Positions 22,898-35,638 of a stretch of 64,000 nucleotides of DNA are shown piece by piece. Under the pieces are notes generated by a model. The model did no database searches and was not told the DNA's origin. It saw only the letters and a list, made by a program, of their open reading frames with translations. Source of the DNA: Megalopta genalis. Lineage: Eukaryota > Arthropoda > Insecta > Hymenoptera > Halictidae. Position numbers and translations under genes: made by a program. The first letter of the stretch is position 1. Every line of letters begins with the position of its first letter. Location of the stretch: the NCBI RefSeq assembly GCF_051020955.1, contig NC_135027.1, positions 372,001 through 436,000 on the forward strand. Reading direction: 5' to 3'.

Positions 22898-24733
22898 ACG
22901 ATGACTCGTACGAAGTTGCGACCGCTGCCGTTCTCCGTTTATGGGTTAGGTCATGGGTGAAAATTATTCTCGGATCGGATTTGTCGGAAAATCGAGACGA
23001 GCATGAATGAACCGCGTTCGAGGATGTTTGTTCAGAGGAATCCTGCGGTGTCCTCCGGCGAACCGAATCGGAATCGGCCCGCGGGGGTGTCGGATGCTGC
23101 TGGTTATTAATAATCCCGTGTATTTGGACGGCGCTCCGTCAGAGCATCCGCAGTCCGGCGATTACGAAAGTATGCAGCCGGAGATCCTTTCCTGAAACGG
23201 CGACGCCGACTTATTCTTAGATCGCTCCGCATTCGGTCGGACAAGGAAATCTATTCTTCTCGGGGGTCGCCCTGCGGTAATTCGCGGCAGCGTTTTCTGT
23301 CCGCGGGCAAACCGTCGCGTCGCGTCGAGTCGCGTCGGGTCGGGTCGCGGCGACAGGAATACGAGGCACGTTCCTCCGTGGGGCTGATCCGAGCCGACAG
23401 CTCGAGTTCTCCGTCCTCCGCGGAGGCGCGAGCACACGGACGCGAAATTAACGGAAGACACGGCCGCATGGAAGACAGGAAGCGGTGTGCAGGCCAGCGT
23501 CGTTGGCTGCCAAGCCAAATCCCCCTATTATTAGCCATTCCGTGCGGCCGCGTATTTATGCCGTACCGACCGAACGTATTTCGAAAATGAAACCTGAAAC
23601 TGCTCAAGGATACTCGGACGCTTCCTGGAGTCCGCCGCGAGAACGCGCTTCCGCGTCGCGAAAGTCGGGCAAACTTCGCTCTCGAGCAAGATCGACTTTG
23701 GAATTCAATCACCGGGCTGTCTCGAAATTTCTTGCGATTTTGGCACGTGGTATACGCATAAAGGGTGGCTTTCCATTGCTTTTTATTACGATTTTTCCAT
23801 CGTGTCGCAGGCAGCAAGACTTTTTGCTCTGCGAACACGTGACAGATCGGATGGCCGCGATTTATTTCAAGACGTTCAATTCGATGGACAGTGAAACGGT
23901 CTCGACGTCGGACTGGAAAAGCTAGCTTTTAGAAACAGGTTTCATTGTCCCCTATGCGCATCCTTGTTTATTAAATGCGACCGAGACCAGAGTTGGTCGA
24001 CGCTTCATTCGAACGACGAGCGAGAGACAAAGGCAAACGAATCAAATTTCCTTCGACTCTATCGAATAAACGTCTAATCGACGAAAAATCTATCCGGGTA
24101 ACAATTTATCCGTATATAATTTGATTCGATTAAAATACCAACAGTTCTTGCAACGGTATCCGGCGCGATGTACCTGCAATCTTCTGATGCGTTTTATTCT
24201 ACCATACGTTGGTTCGGTTCTTCGAGGATTTTCGATGTGTACGAACGGTACGTACTTACGTTGGGACCTAATTTAATGAGCATCTGGTCCGAGCGTGTCC
24301 AAAGAAGCGCAAAAATTCGCCAACAAGAAGAGATTCCGCCGATGGCCACGGTTATGATTCCGTTAGCCAGTGTCGCGCGGCGTGTTTCCAGGGTATCGGG
24401 TCTAGGCAAAACCACGCGGAAACACGCGGTTCGTCTAAAGCGGTCGTTAACGAATACCTAACTGTCTCGTCGACGGCGCCGATCTATCGCAACGTTGGTT
24501 ATCGCGGCTCTTGCACCGATCGCTCTTTCGTAATTACCGCGCCGCCGGGTAGGGGAGCAGCGAGCTTCTGGTTCCGGTAGCGGAACAGGCTCCGCTCGGT
24601 GTTTCTGCAAACAGCTGGAAAACGGAATCGCGTTTTCCAGCGGTTGGTAACGACTCGACAAATTCCAGGGGATACGGTTGCCGGCCGGCCACGGTTTATA
24701 AACAGAGAAAGAGACCGGTCTTGATCGCTCTCT

Positions 24734-24812
24734 TACTCCCTCCCCCTCTTTCTCTCTCTCTCTCTTTCTCTCTTGCTCTCGCTCTCTCTCGCGCTATCTC
24801 TTTCTCTCTCTC
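24734..24812. repeat. CT-rich microsatellite
   Basis: Runs of CT interrupted by T and G. The complementary strand codes spuriously for an Arg/Glu-rich peptide. Confidence 0.85.
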
Positions 24813-25353
24813 CCCGCCTCTCGCATAAACCGACGCGGTAAAATTAGAAAGTGCACTCGGCGAAGAGCGCAAGCGCCGCAGCATCGGCGCATGCGCGATC
24901 GCAGCGCTGCGCTGCGTGATATTTAAAATCGCGCGGACGATGGTTCGTCGTCGTCGTCGTCGTCGTCGTCAGCCGGCTCTTAAAGTCTTTCGCGCGCTGC
25001 CTCCTGTTTAATTTAATCTTCCTCTTCGTCTTCTTCTTCTTCTACTTCTGTCCTTCTTTCTTCGATTCGTTGCTCGACGGTGCCCGTTCCCCCTTTCTGT
25101 CCGACTTGCTCCCTACCACCGTCGCCGGACGCATCTCTTTCCCCCCTTTTTCGCTCCTTCTTTCTCGCGTCCCTCTCTTTCGTCCCGCGTTTCTCCGAGG
25201 TCGTTCTTCGGGTTCACGACCGGGACTATAGGAGAGACCGATCCCTTCTCTCTTTCTCCCGGATCGCGGCTACTCTCTCGTTTCAACCTCTCTCTATTTT
25301 TAGAATGACACACTACCGCGATTCAACGACGCGCGAGCGCTCCACAGAGAGAG

Positions 25354-25356
25354 CAC

Positions 25357-25390
<34 letters not shown>

Positions 25391-25430
25391 TACTCTCTCT
25401 CTCTCACTTTCTCTCTCTTTCTCCCTCTTT
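25354..25430. repeat. CT microsatellite
   Basis: Long CT dinucleotide run with a few TTA and TTT interruptions. It makes apparent Ser/Leu- or Arg/Glu-rich frames that are artefacts. Confidence 0.9.
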
Positions 25431-26659
25431 GTTGCTCCTGCCGGAAAATCCTCTGCCCAAAAGCGGCCGCGAACGAAAGCGACCGCGTGACTTTTCCCCT
25501 CCAACCATTCATCCGATTCCCGATTCGATCGGCTCCGCCGTTGAAACACGCCAGAAATGGCCACATCGGCCTATTTAGTCGCGGTCTTCGATCCTCAAGA
25601 TCGATCAGCTGATCGAGGACCTTTGGCTTCCTCTCGGAGAGATCGGAGAAACTTCCGCAGAAGTGCCGCGGAATTGCTAGATACGAAATATGCGCCCGAA
25701 TCGGCGGACTCTATCCGAGGTCTTCCTTCTGTTTGCGACTCCTCAACTGCAGTCCGCTGTTATCCGTTCTGCGGTGCATTCTGTGGTGCATAAATCTACG
25801 GGTGCACACGGTTTCCTTCTCCGTATCGTTCTTCCTCTCGTTCATTTACGAGAGCATTCGATCGCATTTCCTTGCCAACTTCACTGCTTCGTGCTTCTGC
25901 GTTCACTGTTGCCGTTGTTACTCCGCGCTAATCGGTCTTTCCGCGTGTAACGAATAAATGAACTAATTAATTAGAACGTTTCGAAGATGCGAGAACTGAC
26001 GGTATTCGAGGGAAGACGCGAGCGCGCGTCACGCCGAACCAGATAATTGATTAAATCCTCCGGCACGGCCGTCAGGTGAAACACAGCCTGGATTGGGAGA
26101 GGAGGTTTCCCATGATTTTATCGCGATTGCGTGGCAGGAGGCTGCGGAGATTAGAGGAGAAGATACGAAACGAAAGCGCAAGGTTCACCGGTAAATTGCA
26201 GTATCATGTACTATTTGCACAATCATTCCTCGCGCCGCAGGCAGCCGGCGCGGGTGAACGTACGCCGCGAGGGTGTCTGCGCTTTTGTCTCATTTCTCCG
26301 GCCACTTGCAGTGTTGCAACCGCATTATAATTGCGCGGCCCGACGAGTGCACCAATTCGCGTGACGCGCCGCACCGCGCCGCACCGAGCTGTTCTGATTC
26401 GGTTCGCGTGGCGGATTTTATTCGAGCAACCAAGAAAATTCGCGCCGTTCCGTTTTGCGCAATTAAATCGCTCGCGTGCACGCTTGTCCCTCGGTCCACT
26501 GGTTTGCGATAACTAACGAAATCTTCGATAGATCGATCCCTAATTTCGACCTCCCAATTTCGAATCGTTTAGAAGTTTTTCTCGGTTTCGTTCCGACTTA
26601 TGCGAACATCGTGCGCGAATGATTAAGTAATTTAAAGATATCTTTTCCCACCAATGTAT

Positions 26660-27110
26660 GAACCTAATATTTATAACAATCCGTTAAATGCAAACTAATC
26701 GTAGATAGGGAAATGATCCAATAATTGAGTCGTCCACGGTATAATGTATAATAAATAATTATAATATGTATAATAAATTATATATTATATAATATATAGT
26801 AATTCTCGAATAAGATATGATCCCGAATGAAATATGCGATTTTGTCTCTTCTAGCTGACCTCAAGTTGGCCTTCTAGTTGATCTCGAGAGAGATTCTGTA
26901 TAAAATAATATAATATTTATAATAATTCGTTAAATGCAAACAGATCAAAAATTGGAACACGATCAAAAATTGAGTCATCCACATTATAATATATATTAAA
27001 TAATTACAATATATATATAATAAATTATATCATATAACATATAATAATTCTCGAATAAAATATGATCCTGCATAAAATGTGCAGTTTTGTCTCTTCTAGT
27101 TCACCCGCGC
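26660..27110. repeat. AT-rich tandem duplication, unit about 246 bp
   Basis: The sequence around TTATAACAATCCGTTAAATG at 26671 is repeated around 26917. Both copies continue through TTGAGTC, an AT-only stretch, AATTCTCGAATAA, TATGATCC and GTTTTGTCTCTTCTAG-like endings. Copies are diverged by many substitutions, so the duplication is not recent. Confidence 0.8.
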
Positions 27111-27822
27111 GATGCATAATGCGCGATCCCAACATAGATCCAGAGCGATCCGTGTCAGAGGTCAACGGTCCTCGGACGGGATTTTCGACAGGCTAACGAT
27201 TTCTGCTAATTCGATAGGCGGATCGAAGGTGAACGGGCCGCCGTTTTCGACGGAAACGGTAAGGAGCGGCAATTAACGGGCGCGTTAATTGACGAATTTA
27301 TGTAACCGATGCGGCGAGTGAAAGGGATCGATTACCGGTGTCGTCGAGTCGCCGCGCGTCCCCCCGTGGATTTATAACCGCACCGGGGACCACACCTGAG
27401 CCCGACGAAGACGTAATCGATAATGGAAACCCCGCTTCCGTGTTTTAATTCGCGTCCACGCCCGGCCGATCGGCGGCACTTCGATTCCGGCTTCGGGGAA
27501 CCTAATAGACGATACTTGGACGGGATGCGTGCCCGGACTCGCATAAATCTCTCCGCGCAGGTTGTACGTTGCTACCATAGAACCGGAATCCAGGTGAACG
27601 TGACATTCTAGGCGAATTAGGCAATCGGCGGGTTCAACGGTCTCTGCCATTTTCGGGATCTCCGACCTGTTTCGCTTTTCGATATTGCTCGATCATTCTG
27701 CTTAATGAATCACGCCGGTTTTTGATTTATTAATATTCGTCGGATAAATGGATATCGATGTATAAATGTCGATGCGGTGTTGGTTATACGGTGCTAGATT
27801 TATGGATTTATTAAACGGAGTA
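27111..27822. other. Gene-free stretch; nothing recognised
   Basis: GC-rich DNA with overlapping short open frames and no splice support. Confidence 0.3.
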
Positions 27823-28038
27823 CAATAAATTCACTCTAATTGTCCCTCAGCTTGTACGTAAAAATGGACAATTTGGGAAGAGGTGGTACGATTATTTTTA
27901 TAGTCTATAATATAGTTTTACAGTTTTTATCGACAGCAACTATAAAAACGAGCCCCAAGGCTCGAATAATCGTATCTCCTCTTCCCAAATTGTCCATTTT
28001 TGTGTACAAGCTGAGGGTCACTTAAGGAGAATTTACTG
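27823..28038. mobile_element. pogo/mariner-type palindromic MITE, family P, copy 4 (216 bp)
   Basis: The left end CAATAAATTC follows TA, and the right end GAGAATTTACTG is followed by CA. The arms carry GGACAATTTGGGAAGAGG and the complement. The ends use AAATTCTC rather than AATGTCTC, as in the copy at 43474, suggesting two sub-families. Confidence 0.85.
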
Positions 28039-28164
28039 CATTTTTAGGATCTTGTTACTTTTTTTCTTGTATTTATTAAAATATTATATTTATTAAAATT
28101 ACTTATTTAAATATTTTAAAAAGATTATATCAAATCATATTATATTAGAAAGAATATTTATTAA

Positions 28165-28640
28165 AATAAATATAAATTGTAAAGTGGATTTATAAAACAC
28201 AATTTTCTATTCTACCTTCTACAGAAATAATGCATTTTTAAGGTTCGTCAGATTTAGAGAATTAATCCTGTCGCTCTTCTCGCATTCAATAAATATAAAT
28301 CCCGAAGCGGATTTATAAAATATCATTTTCTATGGCTCGTACAAAATTAATGAATTTTTAAGCTCTGACGGATCTGGCCAATTAATCCTGTCTCGCCCCT
28401 TTTGCATTCACTGAATATAAATCACAGATCAGGGATGCATAAAATAGAATTGTCTACAGCTCGTACAAAAACAATGGATTTTTAAGGACCGAAGAATCTG
28501 GACAATTAAACCTGTCATTATTCTTGCATTCGCTAAATGTAAATTGCAGAGTGGATTCATAGAATGGCTCGAAATTAATGAATTTTTAAGGACTGACATA
28601 TCCGGACAATCGAACCTGTCGCTCTTTTTATACTCGCTCA
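28165..28640. repeat. Tandem repeat of about 120 bp, four diverged copies
   Basis: AATTAATCCTGTC-like landmarks occur at about 28259, 28379, 28503 and 28606. Each is followed by TTGCATTC, ATATAAATC and GGCTCGTACAAAA-like phrases. Copies are clearly diverged. Not coding. Confidence 0.8.
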
Positions 28641-29967
28641 TCGTGAACTAAATGCTAAACCCGTTGTTCGAGGAGAGGAATGTTCCGAAAACCGTGGCCC
28701 GATGAAAATTGTAATTCAGCCTCTCCGGTCGCGTAATCTCGTTAAGGAACGGCTTCCAGGTTGAATCCCGTCTCTCCCACTCGGCGAAGTGGCCGGCGAA
28801 CAAAAAGTGTAACGAGTTTCGATTACCGGGAACCCAGTGCCGCATAAGTATGCTCGGATCGTGGTTGCACCGTACGATCCAGTGCGAGGCCTGGATCCCA
28901 GACCAGTGCGGATTCAGCACGTGTTAATAACATTTAACGGGGAAAATGAGTTCGAAAATAATTTCTATTTGATTGGCAAGAAAGGCCATTACCGGGACCA
29001 TTCAGTGGCTCGTAAACAATCGATAACGCGGCACTCCGGAAACCGTTTCTCAACGAAAGCCGACTAATGAATGCGCCGCTGCCTCGTAACAATATCTCCG
29101 ACCGATCCTCTCATTATCGCCGATGTTTCTTCATTGTTTGCTAAATTGTATAAATCATTTTTAATTGTCCGTTCGGCCGGCTCTGATTGCCGACACTTGT
29201 CGTGGTCACCACGGAATTTGAGAAATGCACGGGAAATATTATAAATTAATTAATGCCGATAGGATCGCGTAGTTGGTTATGGTAATTGTCATTTAACGCC
29301 TTGAGTGATCCGCGAAATTCAAGAAACTGTGCTAAAATCGCTGATCGTCTCTTCTTCTGTCATTAAATGGTTTGCTAATATCGTTCTTTTTATCTAACGG
29401 AAAATGCAGAAATAGGTAATTAATTCTGTTGGACAAAAATCTGTTGGACACTGCATGTATTCTTGTGTTGCAAAAATTTCCTAATGACTCAATTAGGATT
29501 TGTCTTCGGCTCTTACTAAAATCATAGTATGATTCTGAGGACCATGACGGGCAAACAAAATCTCATAATTTTTTAAGCGAACGGACTAACTTGTATTAAC
29601 ACTATAACAATAGCTAGTCAGCGAGAAAAATAGCTAGATCGATTTCCTAGCAATTCTAGATCACGATGAGGCAACGAAGGGAAGAAAAAGCCGAGCCGAA
29701 GGCGCACGAATTTAAAAAAAACGGTGGCGGAAAGGCGCGAAGGGAAAGCGTTTCCTCCGGATCGGTAATCCGAAAGAAACCGGAAGGTGGCGAGGAAAGC
29801 CGCGGGAGTGGCCTGAAAATCAAGATTTATCCGGAAATCGCGGGCACCGCGTCTCACGCGATCAAGGAATCTTCCGCGTGCGTGCATAAGCGCGCTGCGC
29901 TGCACCGCGCTGCACCGCGCGTTTTCACTGCAACCCGAGTGCACGAGAGGCGCGGCCCCGGCGCGGC

Positions 29968-29968
<1 letters not shown>

Positions 29969-30004
<36 letters not shown>
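29969..30004. repeat. TC microsatellite
   Basis: An uninterrupted TC run of about 18 units lies in a GC-rich area. Just upstream are repeats of GCGCTGCGCTGCACCGC. Confidence 0.95.
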
Positions 30005-30006
<2 letters not shown>

Positions 30007-31904
30007 GTGCGGTGTCCCCTTACAGATTTCTATGCAACTATAATTAGGTAACCGACACCGGTCTCCTAAGGAATCCCTGTTAGCCGTGGAGCTATGCCGG
30101 CGCGGAAAGTGGCGCGAATATTTTCGTCGCGAGGAAAGCCGAAATTAAACGCGCTGCCGCACTTTTACCAGCCGGCCACCACCGGGCCACGCCGCCGCGC
30201 GTGTATACTTAACCGGCTTCCCCTTTGCTCTTTCTGTTCTTTCGCTCGCGGACTCGTCTTCGTCTTGTTCCAACTCCGCTTCTCTCCTTCCTCGACTTTT
30301 TACCAAGCCCCCGATCCCGAGGACGCTCTTTCCCCGCTATTCCGCCAGCGACGGCCTCGAACTATGCTAAAAGGCGCCATTGTTTCGGTACTCGCGGCTT
30401 GACCTCTCGAGGACTCTATTTTAATTAACTCCCGCTCGTTCCTCGGACTGAAATCTTACACGTCTCCGGCGCTGGTTACCGTCAACTGGTCGATTCCCCG
30501 TTCGATTGGTAAAGCCGATACTATTACCGGAACTTCGTATGTTTTCACCGAATAAATAGCACGTCGCTTTGTAAGTTGCGAAAGATGCGAGTAATCTTGT
30601 TTTAACGCTTGTGCGTTCTACCAGTGTCGAACATGCGCCACGATCACGATTTTTATATTTCACGTAAAGAACGTCGAACGAATTTTGTGAATGTAATCGT
30701 TGAAAATTGTCACGCGTAGCATGATATTTGGAGAATTTATAGCGTACGTTTGACGGCATTTTTATCAGATTTTGTAAGAGGATGCGATGCATTTAAATCG
30801 ATAAATAGAATAAATGTTACTGTGCTCGCTAGTGACGCTGGTAGCGAACGTGTTAAGCTTCTCTCGCTTCTCCCTAATTTTTCATTCATTCAGCTTGCTT
30901 TCTCAAGGATGACAGAGACAATAATACCTTTAAATACATAGGCTCCCCAGGAGCAACACTTCAAAACAAAAATGCCAACGAAATGAAAATCAATCTCGCA
31001 GGGAAACCTCAATAGGCGTGGTCTATATAGCTGTGGCATCAATGGGCGTGGCCTAGTGGCCCTTCAGAACAGCATGCGCGTCCATCGATCGCTAAACATA
31101 CCATTTCCACTCATAATCTTCATAACCTTTTCATAATTAATTACACGTTACCTACTATTAATTCCACGTATATTAACGAGTAACCCCATAGAAGAATAAA
31201 TCAATAAATAAATAAGTAAATAACGAACTTCTGCTGTTTCTTCCTCGAGCAACTAGAACGCAATCCGCATCCACTTACAGAATTAAATTCAATCGCGATG
31301 GAAGAACAAAGGCTCGGCCGGTCCTCTATAAACTGCAAGTGCATTCCGCGTCTTTAAAAGCGCGCGACAACTCGTTAAGAAGCAGAATCACTTTTGCCAG
31401 TCGTCCAGTTCCGTCTCCTTCAGCCGAGGACGAAGTCCTTGACCCCCGACCTCGGGAACCTGGCCACCCGGTTACCGGATATCGGGTTAACCGGCGCACT
31501 TTAGGGCCCGTCGTTTCAAGCTTTCTCGCGGGACGCCGGGAAAAAACTTGTTTGAATACTCGGACACGGCAGAGCCATCGCTGGCAGCCGACTGGTTGGC
31601 TACGCGAGAAACAAGGCGGCTGGAGGGGCGAGGATATCCTCCGTCTTCCCTTTCGTTTTCTCGTCGGGCCGGAGTCGCTGTTACAATGGACACGGGACGA
31701 TCGCGGGCCGTGGAACGACTCGAGTGCCGAACGTGACGCGAGGACCGATTTCTGGCGGGTTTCGACGGGAAACGATGCTCTCTGCTCGGTCGTGCGATGA
31801 CAAACGGCGTCGCAGACGACGACGGGTTTTGTTTGCGGAGGCCTCGGCGAGCGCGTTCCTCTCTCGGATTGCACAGCTGAAGCGGAGAACCGGGGCCACG
31901 GATT

Positions 31905-31913
31905 TATATAAAA
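31905..31913 (+). promoter_or_regulatory. TATA-box-like string in GC-rich DNA
   Basis: TATATAAAA stands out against GC-rich surroundings and is followed about 25-30 bases later by the palindrome GAGTGCGCACTC. No transcript or coding exon on the plus strand supports it. Confidence 0.18.
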
Positions 31914-32340
31914 CCGGCGGAAAGGCGAGCGGAGTGCGCACTCGCGCGCGCGCGCCTCCGAAGTCGGATCACGGAGTAACAAAAATCGCTTGGCCCCGGT
32001 TCAACTATTCCAGGAACGAAGAAACGTTTAGGTACCCCGGTAAAAATGGAGTAAGAGCGCGACGAGGACCGGGGGTGTACGCGACGCGGAATATACACGG
32101 ACCACGGGGATGACAGGTGTAAATGATGGACTGCACCGACGCGACGACCGCGTCGTCTGCTGTCCGCGAGGGTCGCCTTTGTCCTCGTAACTCGCATCGT
32201 GGATTTATAGAGCACCGAGAGACGTACGTAAAACTGTACCGGTGCCGGTTTATCATTTACAATGCGATCGGCCACGGAAAAGGCTCTCAAAGCATCCTCA
32301 TGGACCTCGCGGTTTTTTTTTTATTTGCGAAACCAACCGC

Positions 32341-32351
32341 GGGGGGGGGGG
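32341..32351. repeat. Homopolymer of 11 G
   Basis: An 11-base G run, about 20 bases after a T run of 9 or more. Homopolymers of this kind are also prone to assembly length error. Confidence 0.9.
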
Positions 32352-33426
32352 CAGTCGAGCGTGTTACAATTTATTTTTAACCCTTATTTTCTTCGTTTCG
32401 CAACTATATTTATCACGTATGACATTTTTGTCGTCCTCTTATTTTGTTGACTTTTTAATTATATCTATCGAGTAACGCGTACGAAATTCTTCTATTCTTT
32501 AATTTTGTTTATTTCTGAATTATATTTATCGACTCAAAAATAAACAAGAGCGCAAAACAAAATTCAACATTTGTCTCATTCGATAAATATAATTCGAAAA
32601 TAAGCAAAATGAAAATAATTCATACGTCTTATTCGTCGAATGTAATTAAGAAATAAGCCGGATAAAAGAATGATAAAATTGAACGCGTCTTGTTCGACGA
32701 GCATAAAGTTAAATATGTCCGAGAACGAAGCAAAGGCACAGCATTCGATTAGTCCGCGTTAAGCTGAGCTACCCGAACTTCTTGGCGCGCAATGTGCAGA
32801 TTCCGGAAGCGGCCGTCGAGCAATTGAAAGACTAATGTCCACTTTCGTCGCCCCGCATCGAAAGAAACGTTTAAACCGTGGCCCCCCAAAAATGCCCGGA
32901 CCATCAATCTTCGGGCGAAAGCGTCGCGTCCGCGGCGAACGTCCCGAGCAATCAATTTTCTGGCCGATGCCCGCGGACTCCTTGAAATCCGGAGCATCTG
33001 CGCGAACAAAACGGAGCCGAATAGCCGCCGGTCGAGAGCCGCGGACGACAGTCTCGGTCCGCGTGGCAGCCGGCGGAACGGGGGTCGCCGCGGCTTAATG
33101 AAGACGGAACGTTGTTTCGCAGAAGCGTGACAAATTTACCCGGCGGCCACGCTGTTCGTTATCGTGATTAATAATCGCGGAACAACGGTGCCGCGAACAA
33201 CCGGTGATCGCGAAAGGTCCGCCGCGCGTCGGTGCCGGTGCCAGCCGGCTACCAAGAAACACGCTCCGCCAGACGGACCTCGTCGTTCGACAATTGGCCT
33301 GGCAGACAAGCAACGTCAGAGAGAGCATTCCCCGATTCCAGCGTTCCCGCTGTCAGTGCACTTAACGCGAACGAGATGGAAAAGATTCTCGAGCCTCGGC
33401 ATCTGTCGATTCCCTTCTTTGTTCAG

Positions 33427-33428
<2 letters not shown>

Positions 33429-33465
<37 letters not shown>
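33429..33465. repeat. GA microsatellite
   Basis: Uninterrupted GA run of about 18 units. It explains the Arg/Glu-alternating frames here. Confidence 0.95.
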
Positions 33466-33467
<2 letters not shown>

Positions 33468-35188
33468 GGCACGACGCGACGCGACGAGAGCGAAAGGATC
33501 CGCGATTTTTGCACGACGGCGCAGACCCTCGTGCCGAGCGCGGCGCGATTTTTATTTCCTTCGCGCATTTTTTTTTCGGTCTCGCGGAATGTCGAAAGAT
33601 CTCCCATGTGTTCGCGCCAATTTATTCGCGATTTTTCATCTTATTTTTAGGCTCGTTTCTACGCTCGGGAGATTCTTCTTGCTGGTTCTCAGTCGATGGC
33701 ATGTTCTGTTCTCTTTCGGGAGAGATTAAACATCTCTTCCAGGTTAAACATCTCAAAATTAACGACGGATCGAGGTATCTTATCCGGCGAAATTGTGACT
33801 GAAAATAATCATTTCCTCGATTGCTCGTGAACCACCGGATGACTGAAAATAGTCATTTTCTTGTTCGCTCGTGAAACGCAATTTATAATAAGAAATTCGA
33901 TCATAAAATTGATTTGCGTAATTCAATTTAACTGTCTGATATTTTATAAGTTTCATCCAGTTTTGCAAAGCGACGCGACAACCTTAAAATATTATTACAA
34001 CAACGTTACAACGCGGACCGTATTGCGTTGACAGGTTCAATCGTACGATATTAATTAATTTTTCCAACATTTGTGCGTTTTACGTATCCTAACATAATTA
34101 CAAAGACGTTAATTTAATGCCTCGGAGACGAAAGTCTCGGCTGCTATCTTTACGTTCCCATTTTTTAAAAAATGCAATCTTACGTTCTTCGTACAACGAA
34201 GACCATTCTTTGCTTCGCTTTATTAACACTTCGAGGCGCACACGAGGCGGACAAACTTTTGCGCCGATTCGAGGCGTAGGAAAAGTTCAGCTCTCTCGCG
34301 CAGGGAATGCGTTGGTTAATAAGGAACTTCTTCGATGCAGCGAACTGGGAAGAGAAAATGGATTACCGGGATGATTAAAAATAGAAGAAGTTCAGCAGGA
34401 AGGTGCGAACCCACGGCGCTATGTATTTCTGTGCTGCGGGAAAATCAATTTCCCGGAGCCGAAGATGGAAGTTTCTTTTTATACTTTCGAAATGCCGAAG
34501 GTGAGCCGGGACGACGAGCTCGCCCGCGAGACGTCCCGGGAGATGTCACGGTCGGAATTTGAAATAATGTCGGGGCGATGCTGTCGCAGGTATCGCACAG
34601 CCTGGCGGCGTGTGAATTTGGCACGGCGTTCGATACCGTGGGTGGCGGATCGCGAAACGCGGCGCAGAAAATTCAGAAAGTTCCAGATGCTCGTCCCGTT
34701 AGCCGGTAAACAGGATACGGTACACCCATCGATCCATGGGGCCCCGCTTTGTCATCGTTCTGTCTCCCGTTTGATACGTAAATCCGTCGGCCCGTCGGCC
34801 TCGCGTGTCGCTTTATTTGCATTTAATAGACTTTCCGCCGATTTAATGTCGGACGAGCTGGCAAACGGTTTTCCCCGCTAGACGAAGAACCAAATATATT
34901 TCGAACCGGTGCATCGGACGTTTCATTAAAACTGCATCCATTCCGGCGCGGCGTCGCTGCGCAACGGTTCCTCCTCGTGAACCGTTCTACGCTCAGAGTG
35001 ATCCGATCGACGATCCTCCCACTGTATACGATCCACAGATCCGTATCTGAACTAATGGTGGTCGGATTTCTTGGTTCTCAACGCGTCGAGCGTAAATCTG
35101 CGATCGTCCAAGGATGTAGACAGAGCGATGCTATTTGTCAACGAGAATGTACGTCAGGTGGACGGACGAGGGACCTCCGACGGCGTAC

Positions 35189-35304
35189 TATTGTTCACAA
35201 TTTGTAACTATAAAAATGAGCCGCAAGGATAATAATCGTATCTCCCCTTCCTAAATTGTCCATTTTTGTGGACAATCTGATCGTCAATTATAAAGACATT
35301 ACTG
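35189..35304. mobile_element. Truncated pogo/mariner-type MITE, family P, copy 5 (right half)
   Basis: Only the right arm is present: from TTCACAATTTGTAAC through AAATTGTCCATTTTTGTGG to the end GACATTACTG followed by TA. The left arm and left terminus are missing. The break on the right coincides with a foldback element that has lost its own left terminus. Confidence 0.8.
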
Positions 35305-35308
35305 TATA

Positions 35309-35638
35309 CACGGGTTCCTCGGATCATTTGAAGCAGCTTCTTCCTTTACAAAAATGTTCTCCGAGGCACCGTTAACGAGTTATTAACGAAAAACAGTGGC
35401 CAATAAGAATCGAGTACGGCTGACGCGAGGCGGCCCAGCCAACCAGCGCACGAAGCCCAGTTCCGCTCATTGGCTCGGTCGCCTCGCGCCAGCTGAGCTC
35501 GCCTCTCATTGGTCACTGTTTTTCGTTAATAACTCGTTAACGGTGCCTCGGAGAACATTTTTGTAAAGGAAAAAATTGCTCCCAATGACCCGAGGAACCC
35601 GCCACTTTCGGATTGCGAGACATTTTTGGGACACCCTG
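35309..35638. mobile_element. Foldback element, family F, copy 1, lacking its left terminus
   Basis: The right end TTTTTGGGACACCCTG is followed by TA. The left arm starts at CGGGTTCCTCGG, so about 37 terminal bases present in the copy at 55628 are missing. Arms contain TTAACGAGTTATTAACG and its complement. An inner hairpin includes CCGCTCATTGGCTCGG. Confidence 0.85.

Larger units (their letters stand above)
22898..26640. other. Gene-free stretch, GC-rich, with pyrimidine-rich microsatellites
   Basis: No convincing exon is seen. Between 24730 and 25430 the plus strand is dominated by CT runs, and a GTC triplet run lies at about 24945-24970. The palindromic GCGCATGCGC near 24890 and the TATTTAAAA string near 24921 could belong to a promoter, but no transcript model supports this. 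Confidence 0.3.
28641..35188. other. Gene-free stretch of 6.5 kb with simple repeats; no gene recognised
   Basis: The longest open frame (about 31326-31982, minus strand) is Arg/Ser-rich and overlaps open frames on the other strand, with no splice or domain support. Contents I can support are the TC run at 29969, the GA run at 33429, the G tract at 32341 and a short duplication of about 45 bp at 33795-33880. A TATATAAAA string lies at 31905. Confidence 0.35.

Noticed and set aside
31326..31982. 218-residue minus-strand open frame
   Set aside because: Arg/Ser-rich, overlaps long frames on the opposite strand, and has no splice sites or motif. GC-rich DNA explains it.
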